A stretch of DNA of 64,000 bases from Norana najaformis (lineage: Eukaryota; Annelida; Clitellata; Crassiclitellata; Hormogastridae): assembly GCA_964023275.1 (NCBI GenBank), contig OZ029919.1, forward strand, positions 32,874,561-32,938,560, given 5' to 3'. The first letter of the stretch is position 1, and each line of letters opens with the position of its first letter. The notes beneath the pieces are model-generated. The model had not been told where the DNA came from, ran no database searches, and saw only the letters and a list, made by a program, of their open reading frames with translations. This document shows positions 43,622 through 53,391 of the stretch, piece after piece. Position numbers and translations under genes: made by a program.

Positions 43622-44042
43622 ATGAACCATTTGGACTGGTCAGTTCGAACTGCCCATTGGTGTTGGTCATTTCGGACTGACTATTTGTGTTGGTCATTTC
43701 GAACTGACCATTTGGGCTGGTCATTTCGGACTGACTATTTCTGCTGGTCATTTCGGACTGACTATTTGTGTTGGTCATTTCGAACTGACCATTTGGACTG
43801 GTCATGTCGAACTGACCATTTGTGTTGGTCATTTCGGACTGACCATTTCTGCTGGTCATTTCGGACTGACCATTTAGGCTGGTCATGTCGAACTGATCAT
43901 TTGTGTTGGTCATTTCGAACTGACCATTTGTGCTGGTCATTTCGGACTGACCATTTCTGCTGGTCATTTCGGACTGACCATTTCTGCTGGTCATTTCGGA
44001 CTGACCATTTGTGCTGGTCATTTTGGACTGACCATTTGTACG
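43622..44042. repeat. 27-bp minisatellite with internal hairpin, about 15 units
   Basis: Units are TGGTCATTTCGGACTGACCA plus TTTNTGC. TGGTCA and TGACCA form a stem in every unit. As 27 is a multiple of 3, frames stay open on both strands (9-residue repeats MTSTNGQSE on minus, CWSFRTDHL on plus). Confidence 0.95.
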
Positions 44043-44514
44043 TCATCCGACCAGGGCTGGCTGGCTTACCACGAGTATATTAGCTGGAAATGAGACGGCT
44101 ATGGAGAGAGACAGCAGACAGAGAGAGACGGGAAGTGATAGACAGACCGAATGAGACAGATCTAAATGCATACAAACAGAGACATAGAGAGAGAAACAGA
44201 GACAGACAAACAAAGACAGACTGAGACAGAGAGACAGACCGCGTACCCCCACTCGCCAATTACCAAGAACATTGATAAGCTCTAATCAGATTAAGGCAAC
44301 CGTGTAATACTAATCTGTCTTTTAATTTGAAACTACACGAACAGTTTAGTTATATATTTATATATACTTTGAGTTGTATATATATATATAGGCATATATA
44401 CGTACACTTATACATGTATATATATACATACTTATATGTATATACATGCATACAGGGTGCTGTTTGCTAGATGACAGCAGTGGAGGAAAGACCTCGAGGC
44501 AAGAAAGGTAAAAA

Positions 44515-44720
44515 TAATAATAATAATAGTAATAATAATAATAATAATTAATAATAATAATTATTAATAATGATAATAATGATAATTAATAATAATTATG
44601 AAACAAATCTATTGTATAATAATAATAATAACAATAATAATAATAATAAGTAATGATGATAGTGTTATAATTTTATTACCTATTCTATATTATTAGTAAC
44701 TTATTACTAATATTATTTTT
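44515..44720. repeat. AAT trinucleotide-rich tract
   Basis: AATAATAAT interrupted by TTAATAATAATTATT and GATAAT variants. ACAAATCTATTGT occurs three times from 44606 to 44770. Confidence 0.9.
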
Positions 44721-44827
44721 ATAAAACAAATCTATTGTTACATCACTTCAATTATGAAACAAATCTATTGTTGCTGGAGCAACTAGAGCTGCTTGGCGTC
44801 CAGGCTGGCACACTGGAAACAGGTCGA

Positions 44828-45600
44828 CTAGCTGCACCTCCGAATCTCGTGATCTTGTCTGTAAGCGCAGTGTGAACCCTGAGTTAGCGGTCGCGTAAGT
44901 GTAGAGCGTTCTGTGGGCGTTTCTTCGTTGGAGCGCAAGAACTTCCGGTGTGGATCGGACGAACATCCAGCACCACCAACTCCCTCCTCTTCATCGCCGT
45001 CGTCGTCTGCTTCGAAGGCGCCTGCGTCGTGGGCTTCACTGACCCGAGAGTCGAAGTCTCCTCGACCCGCCGGTGACCTTCGACAGGCGGTGTGGCTCCT
45101 TGACCCAGAGGATCAGTTGGGGCCCGTCGGCTGGGTCTCGACGACCTGTTCCAGGTTCTCTCCTTTTCTTTAATCTTGGCATCAGGCACGCCCTTCTCTC
45201 CTTCTTTGATTTCAGCCGTCTTGTTCTTCGTTGTATTGTTGTCGATGAAGGCCTTGATTTGCGACTGGGTGCTCTCCCTCGTTGCGTCGAGTGCGAGTTC
45301 TGAGATCATGAATTCGTCTGCTTGCTTCTTCTGAACTAAATCCTTCAGATAACGTTCGTCTTTTCTCCTGTTAACCATTGTAAATGCTTTGTCATAGCTG
45401 GAGTCAATCGCTTCTTCTTCCATCGATGGAAGGTCGCGCGTAGACATCTGTTCCCGGTCAGGTAGAAGACAAGGGAAATTATGAGGGAGCGAAGAAGCAT
45501 GGTCTGAATGGGTAGAATGTTCGTCGCACTGATCTGAGGCTGTCTTCCGGCCGGTTATTGTTCTCTGGAATTGCCAGTCTTCGCTTAAATCTGGCTTAAA
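44828..45600 (-). CDS. Unrecognised coding-like stretch, frame uncertain after about 45130
   Basis: Minus frame A runs from a TATTATTATTTAAG acceptor-like site at about 45596 to 44884. It has good coding character in SMEEEAIDSSYDKAFTMVN, KDERYLKDLVQKKQADEF and ATRESTQSQIKAFIDNN. Further on, frame B (open 45112-44828) looks more protein-like (SEAHDAGAFEADDDGDEEE, then HRKFLRSNEETPTERSTL and a stop at 44830-44828). Frame A becomes a Thr/Arg/Pro-rich string there. A small intron, a frameshift, or a pseudogene could explain the change. I do not recognise the family. The product would be hydrophilic, with a charged helix and an acidic tail. Confidence 0.4.
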
Positions 45601-45639
45601 TAATAATAGTAATAGAAGAAGAACTGCGTGCAAAAGGAA

Positions 45640-45990
45640 CAAATTCACCTCGCTGTGGAACGAAGATTTCTGTATCCAGCCATACCAAACCTGGAACTGA
45701 GCAACAGAGTTCACTAAACTGACGAGGGTATACCCCAAACGGCACCGCCATGCGGACCTTCGCATTGAGTCCTGATTTCGATGCGCTGTTGAACCGGCAT
45801 CCAGTGAAGTACATTAACAGTGAAGGATGTTGGCCCTTCTCTATGGAATGGACTTCCGCCTTCGTTTCGTGCAAGGGTCACTGTTGGTGATGGTGTTCAG
45901 TCAGCTCGTTGTGTAGAGACGTTCTTATTTCCTCGGGATTCTCATGCTGGAAGCGCCTCTGAGTAGTTTGGACCGTAAGAAGCGCTATAT
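45640..45990. pseudogene. LINE 3' end with inverted 5' part
   Basis: 45840-45990 on plus reads LWNGLPPSFRARVTVGDG and ends GAAGCGCTATATAAGTTACC, near identical in plan to 50990-51165. Immediately left (45815-45760) the minus strand reads LHWMPVQQRIEIRT, which in such elements normally lies upstream on the same strand. The LHW part is a weak match. Confidence 0.55.
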
Positions 45991-45999
45991 AAGTTACCA

Positions 46000-47400
46000 A
46001 ATTCAATACAGTACGCACGGGAGTGGCGTGTACTGGAGTTATCCCTGTTTTTAGTATTAGAGATGTAAGAAAGATCTTGTGTCATTAAGTCTTGACTATT
46101 GCAAGTAGGCTAATGTCTATTAACAGCGATACCAATGTGTTCAGAAAGACAAGCTGAGCACAGTAGTGTGGGCGATTATTAGATAATTATTTATGGTCCA
46201 AAGTAACTGCTGTCTGAGCTTTCAAATCATAAAACGCTAAAGATAGGCTGTGCACAATTTTTGTGACCGACAATCAGATATTTCCAGGCCAGAGTGCTTG
46301 CTGTGTCTGAGCTTTTAAGCCACATTTATTTCAAGAGTATAAAGGCATTTTTATGCGTGTCTGTTCAAGTTGGAGCCATTTTTGACCGCGGGGTCTTGTC
46401 CGTGTTTTATGATTTGAAAGCCAAGAACGCTAGTGGGAGGAACTGAGCGAAACAGAAGGCAGGGTATCAGTCTATATACCATCTGCCGTCTGCCATTATG
46501 CCTCCAGATGCCGTGGCTTTTAAAAGGGCAGGGAGACAGCTAGGAGCCTATTACGTAGAAGGCGGGTTTAACAGATATGGCTGAAACATTTTTCATACGC
46601 AACAACCCACTTAGACTCATGAAATTCTGCACTCTGTACTTGTCACTGTTTATATAGAGAACTAGAAACTACTAGCTCCCAACCGGATTAAGTCTTTCCG
46701 GCCCCTAGTCAAAGTAATGGACGGTCGATTCTAATAAGCATATGGTGGCGTTTCGTTTTTTTCGCCCGCTCTGCCATCTGTTCTTATTTATTTGTCTTTC
46801 CTTGCCCACCCACATCCATTAGCGATGTACTTTCCGACGACGGAGACATTATTTTTATTTTTTTCTTAATGTTTCCAATTTTAAATGCGTGCTTAGATAA
46901 ATACATAAATAAATGAACAAGTTTGTCTTGCATGTGTTCTGTTTAACTTCTTCGAGTTTGAGAGATAAAGCTAATGAAGTGATTGATGGAACATTGAACA
47001 TGGTTGGCCGTCAACGCAAAAGCTTTCGGCGAGATTATTTATTTATAAAACGTCAGCAAATGTTAATTATCGATAAAGAACTTTGATGTGTGCTTATTTG
47101 GCGGACGGAAAAAGGAAACTGGTTTTATTAAAGACGGCCAACTTTTCCTCTTTTATCCACAAATCAGTTTCTGCCAAACATTAAAAACTTCAGTTGGGAT
47201 TTGTTGGTCCCCACGCTGCATGGGAGAAGTGATGTCTGGTGATAGCAGGCACTAATTGAGCTACTCGACGTAGTTGTCTGACCAACCAGCAATAAAGTAA
47301 ATCATTATACAGTCTTCAGTAAAGTACTGTATTTGCTCTGGGTGAAACTAGTGTAAATTGGAGGTAGGGGTACTTCTGTACCCCTGAAATTACGCCTATG
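46000..47400. other. Unassigned stretch
   Basis: No exon, array or clear retroposon was recognised. Composition is unremarkable and AT-moderate. Confidence 0.3.
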
Positions 47401-47404
47401 CTCA

Positions 47405-47565
47405 GGTAATCGTAACCGTAAACTCGAAACTTCGCGAGCGCTGCGTCAAGTCCGTGGGATTTTCCAAAGATGCCATGTCAAGAACCAAGTGCCAGGAGAC
47501 CAGAGAGAGGAGGGGAGAGGAGGTTAGGGTGGGTTGTTTTTAAGCTGAGAGAAATGGAAAGACAG
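47405..47565 (-). mobile_element. SINE family B copy
   Basis: GGTAATCGTAACCGTAAACT (tail), GAGCGCTGCGTCAAGTCCGT, AAGATGCCATGTCAAGAACC and TTTAAGCTGAGAGAAATGG-like pieces, shared with 21168-21330 and 49765-49912. Confidence 0.7.
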
Positions 47566-47659
47566 GTACCTATATATAGAACCAGACAGTAGATGTTTAC
47601 TACCGCACTAGTGTTCGCCTTTATACCAGACACATTAGGCTACCGTTCAAGAGCGAGCT

Positions 47660-48100
47660 AATTCTGCGTATGTCTTTTTGGGTCATTTTCGGTCATTTTT
47701 CTCCGGATTTCCCGTCCGTCCTTTGTTCTCGCCGGACGCATGTTGTTCGCAGTCCTTTTAATTCGGCGCTTTGCTTTCCGAGCTGCTCTTCTGCGTCCCG
47801 AAGAGCGTCTCGTCTTGTTTGCCTTGCCACTCCTCGGACGACCGCCTTTGCGAATTAAACATGAGCGGGACTCGATTCAGAGGCGTTCGCGTCCGGTAAT
47901 TTCGTTAAGCCGTCGAGGGAATATGCGGCGAGCGTACTTATTGGGGCAAATCCCCCCTGCGAGGACTTAATCCGGACGGGGCGTTGGAGACTCGGTCCCC
48001 GGGTGTTTACCGCGGCTGGAGCAACCGAACGCCAATTCCATTCGATGGTTGGGTCGACGAACACTTTGTTCGAAGGTCTCCGGTTCGGATGGAGTAGTGT
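47660..48100. promoter_or_regulatory. CpG-rich island
   Basis: Roughly 400 bp dense in CpG (for example CGCGTCCGGTAATTTCG, GCGGCGAGCGTACTT), in contrast to its surroundings. Frames on both strands are open for about 60 codons, without recognised domains. It may mark a promoter or unmethylated element. Confidence 0.35.
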
Positions 48101-48236
48101 TTTGTTGAAACGGGAAGGAGAATTGTTGGCCTTTCTTGTGTGTAATTATGAATTCCAGAGCTGCAGATGTGAGGTTGTTCCGAGCAGGAGGGATGTAGGC
48201 CTACATGCTGTGGAAAATTGAAATCGAAGGTCATCG

Positions 48237-48620
48237 GTCATAATGGTCATCGGTCATTTTATAGTCATCGGTCATATGGGCATCGGTCATTTTATGGTCA
48301 TTGGTCATTTTATGGTAATCGGTCATATGGTGATCGGTCATTTTATGGGCATCGGTCACATTATGGCCGTCGGTTATTTTATGGTCATCGGTCATTTTAT
48401 GGTCATCGGTCATATGGTCATCTGTCATATTATGGTCGTCGGTCGTATCATTGTCATCGGTCGTATTATGGTCATCAGTCATATTATGGTCATCGGTCAT
48501 TTTATGATAATCGGTCATTTTATGGTCATCGGTCATATGGTCATCGGTCATATTATGGTCATCGATCGTATTATTGTCATCGATCATATGGTAATTGGTC
48601 ATCGGTCATTTTATGGTCAT
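48237..48620. repeat. 18/15-bp GGTCAT minisatellite
   Basis: CATCGGTCATTTTATGGT (18 bp) alternates with shortened CATCGGTCATATGGT (15 bp), over 20 units. Unit lengths are multiples of three, so long frames stay open on both strands (GHRSFY; MTDDHK). Not genes. Confidence 0.95.
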
Positions 48621-49067
48621 TGGATTGAGGGCGTTTTGTTGAATTACGTGCAAGATATAGGGCCTACATTTGCAACAATTTGTGTCACTAAGGAAAATCT
48701 CAACTTCCTTCAGCGAACTCTATATCTCTCTTCCGGCATGTTCCTGTCTGATGAGCAGTTGATTTTATTTAAACCGACTTCTCAATCCCATCCATCCTCG
48801 GTTTAGTCAGCAAATTCCAACACGCGTTTGAGAGGAATTTAAGAATGCAGGGTGTGGTTTGTTGGGGTAAACTGTTCCCCACTTGTCCAGACGCCTACTG
48901 AAGATGTATTTCACCCTCACATTTCGCTCCTCCCATATATCTCACCCTCGCCCTGTGCTGTTGACCACCACATCTCGCACTTTGATCGGCAGGATAAGAA
49001 ATTATGAAATTGGAGGCACGCGGGGAAAAGTGAAAGAATACAAACTATAAGAGAATGGAGGTTGGAT

Positions 49068-49298
49068 TAGATTAGGCTAGATTAGATTAGATTAGGCTAG
49101 ATTAGATTAGGCTAGATTAGATTAGATTAGATTAGGCTGGATCGGATTAGATTAGGCTAGATTAGATTAGATTATATTAGGCTAGATTAGATATGCTAGA
49201 TTAGATTAGGCTAGATCAGATTAGACTAGATTAGACTAGGCTGGATCGGATTAGATTAGGCTAGATTAGATTAGGCTAGATTAGATTAGATTAGCAGT
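49068..49298. repeat. GATTA/GGCTA pentamer array
   Basis: 5-bp units AGATT and AGGCT in varying order over 230 bp. The period is five, so it is not telomeric despite containing TTAGGC. Confidence 0.95.
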
Positions 49299-49448
49299 GA
49301 CTGGCTTCGGTGGCTTTGTAGGCGATACACCTGCCTTGAAGTTGTCACCTGGCAAGACCTTTTCTGATTAGCGCTACCGATTAATTAATTTATGCGGCTG
49401 CGCTAACCCGGTGCATAATGAAGGTAAACTCATGAATATTCAAAGTAC

Positions 49449-49484
49449 TGACCTTTGAATCTGATTGGCCACAGGTCAAGGTCA
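49449..49484. promoter_or_regulatory. Cluster of nuclear receptor half sites
   Basis: TGACCTTTGA (reverse TCAAAGGTCA) at 49449-49458 and AGGTCAAGGTCA at 49473-49484; the latter includes TCAAGGTCA, the SF-1/ERR-type site. Function is not shown. Confidence 0.25.
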
Positions 49485-49669
49485 CACTGGCACGTTGAAT
49501 GGTCAGGTGCTTAGAGGTCGCTGTTTACGACAAGGTGGTGGTGGTGGTATTTCGCGGAGAGATAGTTTATTTCCGGCAAAGCTACCTGCGAAGTCTGAGG
49601 ACCAAAGACGAGGCAAGATGGAGATTTGATTTTGCTTTCAGAACTTATGTTCACACCTCTCTTCTGTCT

Positions 49670-49718
49670 CTCTGTCTCTGCCTCTGTCTGTCTGTCTCTG
49701 TCTGTTTGTCTGTCTGTC

Positions 49719-49758
<40 letters not shown>

Positions 49759-49760
49759 GG
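49670..49760. repeat. TCTG and TC microsatellite
   Basis: TCTGTCTG units run into CTCTCTCT. The adjacent SINE starts at about 49765. Confidence 0.95.
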
Positions 49761-49764
49761 TCTT

Positions 49765-49912
49765 CTGGCAACAGGACTTGGTTCTTGACATGGCATCTTT
49801 TGGACAACCCCACTGTCTTAACGCAGCGCTCAACGAATAAACTGGTGCCCTGCGCTTAGCTTTGAAGTGGCGCTTTAGGAACTTCGATTTTACGATTACG
49901 ATTACGAGATTA
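49765..49912 (+). mobile_element. SINE family B copy (plus)
   Basis: GGACTTGGTTCTTGACATGG, AACGCAGCGCTCAACGAATA and AAGTGGCGCTTTAGGAACTT end in TTTACGATTACGATTACGAG. It shares the ATTACG tail with family A. Confidence 0.8.
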
Positions 49913-50394
49913 GCCTCCAAGTGAACTGTATCCGTGTTGTGAAATAAGTTTGTGCACATGATTGTTCTAGAAGGAAGGTCTAATGCGCTCATCATGGTGT
50001 CGTCATCATCATCTTCGTCATCATCATCATCTCTACCATAAGCGCTTGAAAACTGTTTTGCTGTCTGGTAGGAAACGATTCTGATAAGTTTCTCTTGCAG
50101 AGGCGCTATATAAATTGATTAAAGTGGGGCTATATGAATCGATTAAAGTTACAATCATTAACGACTGCCATAGCTGTACGTCTTGGTTCGTCTTAATAGT
50201 TTGTTAGCGTGCGCGCACAATGGCTCTTCCTTCTTTCTCCCTCCGCCAGGAAATATCGATGTCCATCCATTTATGTGTTTGAACTGCACATATTTCCCGT
50301 TTTTCCCACCCTGCCCCTATATAAACAAAGCGAATCGTCTTCACTCCGCCTATGGTCAATAACCCCCAGGGTGGGCGTCCTGCCAGCAACGAGA

Positions 50395-50475
50395 CAAAGA
50401 CGGCCAGGGTATGTGCATGCGCCACCATTTTGCTTGCGGAGGGGGCGTCACGCATTAGCCGACGTCATCGCTGCG
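50395..50475 (+). promoter_or_regulatory. Promoter-like motif cluster
   Basis: Within 60 bp: TGCATGCGCC (NRF1-like) near 50414, GCCACCATTTTG (YY1-like) near 50421, GAGGGGGCGTCAC (GC box) near 50439, and GACGTCAT (CRE-like) at 50461-50468. This resembles a housekeeping promoter. No first exon could be tied to it. Confidence 0.3.
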
Positions 50476-50879
50476 TTTTCTTCGCTGCTTCTGAAGTGGC
50501 CCTGTAAAGACAGGGCAATCAACACCGCGTGGAGAGAGATGGTTTGTGTGCATTCGCAAAAATCACTAAATTGTTCAAATACTGATGCTTTCTCTGCTTT
50601 TCAATGCAGACGAGGGATGCGTCAGATTAGGCTGTGATTCCGTCGTCCGTCCGTCGCCCCTCCGGAGCGCCCGTGTCGAATCGGTGTGTGGGATATCGTC
50701 ATGTGTTCCTAAGTGTTGCGGGAATCGTCAGCAGCGGCGTAAATAATTGATAAATTGTACTTTTCCGTCATCGACTTCCTTAAATGGCTTTCCAGTGTCC
50801 GGTCGATTTGGCGCGGTGCCGTGTGGGAAAAGCTGGCGATTGAAATGACGCAAAATCGCAGCCGAATGTGATCTCATTT

Positions 50880-51170
50880 AGCCTCCAGTACCTCATCCCA
50901 TCCTCTACGTTCTCTAGGTCGTCTGGATCTATTTGTTCCTCGTGTTAAGTCCTCGCTTGCTCAGCAGAGGGCTTTTGCTGTTGTTGGCCCATCTCTATGG
51001 AATGAACTTCCGCTATCGTTTCGTGCAAGGGTCACTGTTGGTGATAGAGCTCAGTCAGAACGTTGGTTAAAGACGTTCTTATTTTCCCGGGGTTCTCATG
51101 CTGAAAGCGCCTCTGAGTAGTTTGTTCTGTAAGAAGCGCTATATGATTTATCAAATACATTACAATACAA
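50880..51170 (+). pseudogene. LINE 3' end: RT C-terminus and tail (plus)
   Basis: Reads RSLGRLDLFVPRVKSSLAQ, QRAFAVVGPSLWNELPLS and RWLKTFLF, then a tail ending AAGAAGCGCTATATGATTTA. 5'-truncated. Same subfamily as 45840-45990. Confidence 0.85.
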
Positions 51171-51234
51171 TACAAACCTTAGCACCGCGTTATATCTTCC
51201 TGGGCTGACCCCCGACCGGGATTCTGACCTGACA

Positions 51235-51358
51235 GATACTGACCAATCGGCCTGGCTCTTGCGGACTTGACTTGATATAGCGCCGGTGTAAAGCTGGTCT
51301 CCTGTCGCAGTTTTTGTGTGGCGCTGATATTTTGGAGATTTACATTTACATTTACAAC
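51235..51358 (+). mobile_element. Diverged SINE family A-like copy
   Basis: ATATAGCGCCGGTGTAAAGC, TGGTCTCCTGTCGCAG and TGTGTGGCGCTGATATTTTG end in TTTACATTTACATTTAC in place of ATTACG. Confidence 0.5.
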
Positions 51359-51819
51359 CGTGTCGAGGTCCTCCAAGAAATCCCGGTATCTAGGGCCGTG
51401 TTTTCGAAACGCGACCATGGCACCGATGCTGACCAAACTGACCATACTGACCAAACTGGCCAAACTGACCACACTGACCAGACGTAACAGCCAGCCATGG
51501 ATTCGCCGTTGAATGGTGAATGACCATTGGAGGCCTATGCTTTCCAAGTGCAAGAAACTCTTGATTAATTCATTGAAATCACTTGTCTTGCTTTTCTTCA
51601 ACCGTCCTGAAGCCTAGGACTGGTTGCACCACGGACAAGTTTCTTCCATATGCACGTGACTTTTGTCTCTTCGAGGGAGAATTCGGTCCACGTCAGACGC
51701 TGCAGTTTGCGGGAATTTTCCACCGTCGTCTGCTTCAGTTGGCTCTTGATTATCTCTTAATTATCTCCGATGATCCGAAATTTGTTCCTAACAGCTTTCC
51801 GGATTGAGGTTTCCATGAG

Positions 51820-52002
51820 AACCACTTCCTCTTCCTCCTCCTCCTTCTTCTCCTCCTCCTCGTCTTTCTCCTCCTCTGTCTCTGCCAGTCTGTATCTCTC
51901 TGTTTGTGTCTGTCTCCTCTCTCGCTCTTCTGTGTCTCTCTCTGCATGTCTGCGTGTCTGTCTGTGTGTCTGTCTGTGTGTCTGTCTGTGTGTCTGTCTG
52001 TG

Positions 52003-52042
<40 letters not shown>

Positions 52043-52055
52043 CGATTGTACGTCA
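51820..52055. repeat. CTC-rich tract and TCTG microsatellite
   Basis: TCCTCCTCC, then TGTGTCTGTC units (51950-52010), then pure TCTG to 52050. Frames on both strands are not genes. Confidence 0.95.
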
Positions 52056-52299
52056 CTCCCAAATTCCCGCCGTCCATCCATATCTCTTCCTCATTTTGCC
52101 CTCTCTACGTCTGAATGTCCTTCAACGCCTTTGTCCGTCCCTGTTTTCTCCCTCCGTCCGTTCTCCCTCCCTCCCTCTCTCCCTCCTCCCCGTGGCCCTC
52201 TACCGGCAAATTCATTCAGTCTCGACCTATGACTTGGATTCGGTCGAAATCGAGTTAAGCGGCCGTTGGCCGACGCACACGCAACCGACACACAAGTCT

Positions 52300-53205
52300 A
52301 CTTACCCTCTGTGCTTCGGAGAGGGTCGATTGAACCAACGGGGCGGGTGGAACCAGAGGGATGGGGTTGTGAGGGGGTCTATAGGTGTATCCTAAAACTC
52401 CTCATTCCCTTTTACCCTCCCACTGTGCTACTGTGGGTCTTCACAACAGGCAGTGTACCAATTTTGCAGCTGAATTTTCCCCGGGGAGCAGAAATCTTGA
52501 AACACCTTTTTGCCCTGGCAGGGATTTGAATTCCAAACCCCAAAACGATGAGGAGAGAGGAACTAGAGGTGATAAAAGGACCTGGTCTTTGGTAATCGTA
52601 ATCGCAGATGGTCGGTTGAATCAACGGGGTGGGTGGAACCAGAGGGACGGGGTTGTCAGTGCATGTATACCCCATAATAGGTGTATCCTAAAATTCCTCC
52701 TTCCATATTACCCTACCACTGTGCTACTGTGCTTCAATAGGGGGGCTTCAAAAGAGGAAAAAGAACCATTCTACCTACCCTCTGTGCTATGGAGAGGTTC
52801 AGTTGAACCAAAGGGGTGGGTGGAACCAGAGGGACGGGGTTGTCAGTGCTTAAAGACCCCATAATGATGAGGATGAGTTCTCCGCCCGAAGGCAGGTCCA
52901 CTGGCTTTACGCCACCCGTGGATGAGATGAGTGAGGTGGTTTCCCGTTACCTTCCTCACAGACAGCAGTGGGTGAGCAACTTGTCCAAGGTCGCTACGCA
53001 GTTGTCTTGAGGCAGATTCGAATCCGCTACCCTCCGGTTACGAGGCACAGACCATACCACTACGCCACCGCGTCCCGTCCACCCCATAATATATGTGTAT
53101 CCTAAAATTCCCTCCGTTTTACCCTCCTACTCTACCAGTGTGCTAATGTGCTTCAATAGGGGAGCTTGAAAGAGGAGAGAGGATGTAGAGGTGACAAAGG
53201 GACGT
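52300..53205. repeat. Degenerate 200-300 bp repeat, about 3 copies, interrupted by a SINE
   Basis: GTGGAACCAGAGGGA-GGGGTTGT occurs at about 52349, 52630 and 52820. GTGTATCCTAAAA-TCC occurs at 52386, 52682 and 53097. GAGAGAGGA-(G)TAGAGGTGA occurs near 52553 and 53176. The copies are not head-to-tail perfect and are broken by the SINE at 52866-53084. Confidence 0.8.
52866..53084 (-). mobile_element. tRNA-derived SINE (family D), near full length
   Basis: The minus strand begins GGACGCGGTGGCGTAGTGGT ... GGTAGCGGATTCGAATCTGC, with good A and B boxes. The body has CTTGGACAAGTTGCTCACC and AGGTAACGGGAAACCACCTC, ending in CATCCTCATCAT. The anticodon arm does not fit a functional tRNA. Confidence 0.8.
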
Positions 53206-53213
53206 GACCTTTG

Positions 53214-53391
53214 GCAATCGTAATCGTAAGCTCGAGATTTATACAGCACCCAGCAGAAGCTAAGTCGCGGAAACCAGCTTATTTACAGGCGCTCAGTCAA
53301 AACAAAATCGATAGGCAAAAGGGTTCGGTTCCAGGTCAAGACGTGGCTTTCGTTGGGCGCTGTAGAAATCTCGGAATTACGATTACGATGT
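53214..53391. mobile_element. Two family A SINE pieces joined head to head
   Basis: 53214-53340 is a minus copy (AATCGTAATCGTAAGC ... TTCGGTTCCAGGTCAAG). At once it is followed by a plus copy piece, ACGTGGCTTTCGTTGGGCGC ... AATTACGATTACGA. The outer ends are both ATTACG tails, so the pair forms an imperfect inverted repeat of about 50 bp. Confidence 0.85.

Noticed and set aside
43563..44083. 152- and 162-codon repetitive proteins on opposite strands
   Set aside because: 27-bp tandem repeat; both strands are equally open, no start context or domain.
47985..48030. rRNA-like string CCAGCCGCGGTAAACACC on minus
   Set aside because: Short resemblance to a conserved rRNA loop only; flanks do not match rRNA.
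49068..49298. Telomere-like sequence (TTAGGC seen repeatedly)
   Set aside because: The period is 5 bp (GATTA/GGCTA), not 6; not telomeric.
49626..49859. Leu/Ser/Cys ORFs at 49.6, 51.9, 58.3 and 62.1 kb
   Set aside because: Translations of TCTG/TC microsatellites.
50209..50637. 142-codon plus ORF near the promoter-like cluster
   Set aside because: No domain, starts inside the motif cluster and has no supporting splice or poly(A) context.
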